This document shows positions 31,718-32,941 of a DNA stretch of 32,941 nucleotides, piece after piece. The stretch spans positions 45,588 to 78,528 of the forward strand of contig NZ_AYWO01000012.1 of assembly GCF_000502955.1 (NCBI RefSeq), read 5' to 3'. The notes beneath the pieces were generated by a model. It saw only the letters and a program-made list of their open reading frames with translations, made no database searches and was not told the DNA's origin. The translations under genes and the position numbers were made by a program. Each line of letters begins with the position of its first letter. Positions within the stretch are counted from its first letter, which is position 1. The DNA comes from Mesorhizobium sp. LNHC252B00. Its GTDB lineage: Bacteria > Pseudomonadota > Alphaproteobacteria > Rhizobiales > Rhizobiaceae.

Positions 31718-32835
31718 CGGCACCGGCCGTCCCGAGGGCCGTCTTCGGCACTGTCGGCGCGCTGGCGGCGTTTCCGCTCAGGCTGGCCGCGCGCGAAGTG
31801 GAACGCCAGCACGGCCAGTTGCGGCGTGGTATTACCCGGCGCACGACCCATGTCGTGTTCGGCCGCACGCTGCTCCCCAAGGCTGGATTGACGAAGAACG
31901 GCGACTCCGAGATCGAGCGCCGCGTCGCCGCCGAGCGCACAGCCGGGCGCGTACTCCTCAGCGAGAACGGTTTCCTGCGGCTACTCGGGCTGATGAAGGC
32001 GCCGGAAGCATCTTCGCTGTCGCGTCAATCGCTGATCGAGCAATCGCGGCTATCGGGCGCCGACCTCGACCTGCTCAGCCTGTTCGATGCGTTCGAGCAT
32101 GACGCAGAACCGTACTCCTTCCGCGACCTGATCCTGGCGCGCAAATATGCCGGGCTCATCGCCGGTGGTGCGACATGGGGCGCGATCGCGCGCTCCGTCC
32201 ATCGTTCCGGCCCGGTCGCTTCGCTCACCGCCAAGTCGCTCAATGTCGGCTCGCAGCACGGGCGCGCGGATGCGATCTACCTTGAGGACGGCCAGAGCGA
32301 ACTCGACGGGCAGTTGCTGTTCGATCTCGGGACGGCCGGGGCGGAGGGCGACGACACGCTGGAAGAGCTGTTCGCCGAGGCCGAAGCGGCGGAGGAGGGG
32401 GGCGACCATGACGGGGCGGCCGCACTCTACCAGCGCTGCCTGACCATCGATCCGAGTGACGCGATTGCAGCCTTCAACCGCGCCAACTGCCTGCGCGCCG
32501 GCGGCCACGCGGCGGACGCCGCACACGATTATGCCCGGGCGATAAAGCTTGATCCGGCTTTCGTCGAGGCGTGGTTCAACCTCGCCGGACTGATGAGCGA
32601 GCAAGGCCGCGAGGCTTCGGCGCGAAGGCATTTGCAGAAGGCAATCGCACTGGACAAGACCTATGCCGATCCGGTGTTCAACCTGGCGAGGCTGGAATTC
32701 GACGCCGGCAATTTGCTGGAGGCGCGTAGGCTGTGGGTGCGATATCTCGACCTCGATGCAGATTCGGAATGGGCTGGGGTGGCGGCCAAAGGCGTGCAGT
32801 TCGTGGATATGCAGCTGGCGCGGACGGCGGGGTGA
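31714..32835 (+). CDS. BRCT-like / MerR-like HTH / TPR protein in the NHEJ operon
   Basis: 373 aa, starts inside the ku stop (ATGA), so it is almost certainly co-translated with Ku. N-terminus (about 7-95): VFGTVGALAAFPLRLAAREV, then ITRRTTHVVFGRTL and GRVLLSENGFLRLLGL, follows the BRCT pattern of a first strand, a helix, the 'TTH.V.G' strand and a 'SE..FL.LL' final helix; the classical Trp is missing, as in some bacterial ligase BRCTs. Middle (about 130-170): YSFRDLILARKYAGLIAGGA then WGAIARSVHR, similar to a MerR-type HTH. C-terminus (about 225-365): at least three TPR units. Reads as a scaffold or regulator of end joining; function inferred from context and domains. Confidence 0.75.
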   Translation: MTAPAVPRAVFGTVGALAAFPLRLAAREVERQHGQLRRGITRRTTHVVFGRTLLPKAGLTKNGDSEIERRVAAERTAGRVLLSENGFLRLLGLMKAPEASSLSRQSLIEQSRLSGADLDLLSLFDAFEHDAEPYSFRDLILARKYAGLIAGGATWGAIARSVHRSGPVASLTAKSLNVGSQHGRADAIYLEDGQSELDGQLLFDLGTAGAEGDDTLEELFAEAEAAEEGGDHDGAAALYQRCLTIDPSDAIAAFNRANCLRAGGHAADAAHDYARAIKLDPAFVEAWFNLAGLMSEQGREASARRHLQKAIALDKTYADPVFNLARLEFDAGNLLEARRLWVRYLDLDADSEWAGVAAKGVQFVDMQLARTAG

Positions 32836-32841
32836 GTGGAA

Positions 32842-32941
32842 TTTATGCTGGCGCTTGAACACCCCCCTCTGGCCTGCCGGCCATCTCCCCCGGGGGAGAT
32901 GGCCGGCAGGCCAGAGGGGGGTGTTCAAGCGCCAGCATAAA
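32842..32941. repeat. Perfect 100-base zero-loop palindrome at the window end
   Basis: 32842-32891 and 32892-32941 are exact reverse complements with no spacer. The centre contains the CTGGCCTGCCGGCCATCTCC repeat family (compare 399 and 27841), but symmetry also includes the ordinary-looking flank TTTATGCTGGCGCTTGAACA. It ends at the last base of the window. This is either a terminal hairpin-like assembly fold-back or a true long palindrome. Confidence 0.9.

Noticed and set aside
399..32921. Repeated palindromic elements considered as a CRISPR array
   Set aside because: The copies are dispersed over the window, not regularly spaced, and no spacers or cas genes are present.
1..32941. tRNA, rRNA or riboswitch genes
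   Set aside because: No cloverleaf-like or rRNA-like sequence and no recognisable riboswitch leader was noticed by eye on either strand; a covariance-model scan was not possible.

Overview
The window looks like a Mesorhizobium-type chromosome (Hyphomicrobiales, Alphaproteobacteria). The grounds are high GC with strong G/C third positions, a GcrA-family protein, tandem DUF982 genes, a DUF6456-like gene, and several families of short palindromic repeats typical of Mesorhizobium intergenic DNA. No tRNA, rRNA, CRISPR array or intact insertion sequence was seen. The window opens inside a sugar-type ABC permease gene and ends exactly at the outer edge of a perfect 100-base palindrome, which suggests a contig end.

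Layout. 1-369: 3' end of a ribose-type ABC permease. 370-3200: accessory block with small unknown genes, a ParDE toxin-antitoxin pair with a palindromic operator, and an XRE/S24 phage-type repressor. A 17-base element is shared by the two divergent intergenic regions of this block. 3313-6144: a divergent GcrA-like protein, two DUF982 genes, a DUF6456-like protein and a small secreted His/Tyr-rich protein. 6219-8201: OafA-type membrane acyltransferase with an SGNH domain. 8563-11147: two paralogous Crp/Fnr-like regulators flanking two small orphan genes. 11512-13740: a D-2-hydroxyacid dehydrogenase divergent from a LacI-type regulator. 13835-15321: a small unknown gene and an FAD-dependent oxidoreductase.

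15438-27018 is a polysaccharide locus. It encodes a GINT1-like glycosyltransferase, a Wzc/GumC-type chain-length protein whose kinase domain has lost its Walker A lysine, a Wzy/VpsF-like polymerase, a secreted GH5 glycanase, two GT4-type glycosyltransferases, a Wzx-like flippase and a CelD/BcsL-type GNAT protein. Together these fit Wzx/Wzy-dependent export of a surface polysaccharide. No initiating phosphoglycosyltransferase and no outer-membrane export protein lie in the window. Two small genes follow (DUF6959-like and unknown).

27823-32835 is a non-homologous end-joining cluster: LigD (phosphoesterase-ligase-polymerase order), Ku, and a third gene overlapping ku by ATGA. That third protein reads as a BRCT-like domain, a MerR-like helix-turn-helix and TPR repeats. 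It is the best candidate here for an undescribed component, a possible scaffold or regulator of bacterial NHEJ. A short palindromic repeat covers the ligD 5' end, and a large hairpin plus another palindromic repeat separate ligD from ku.
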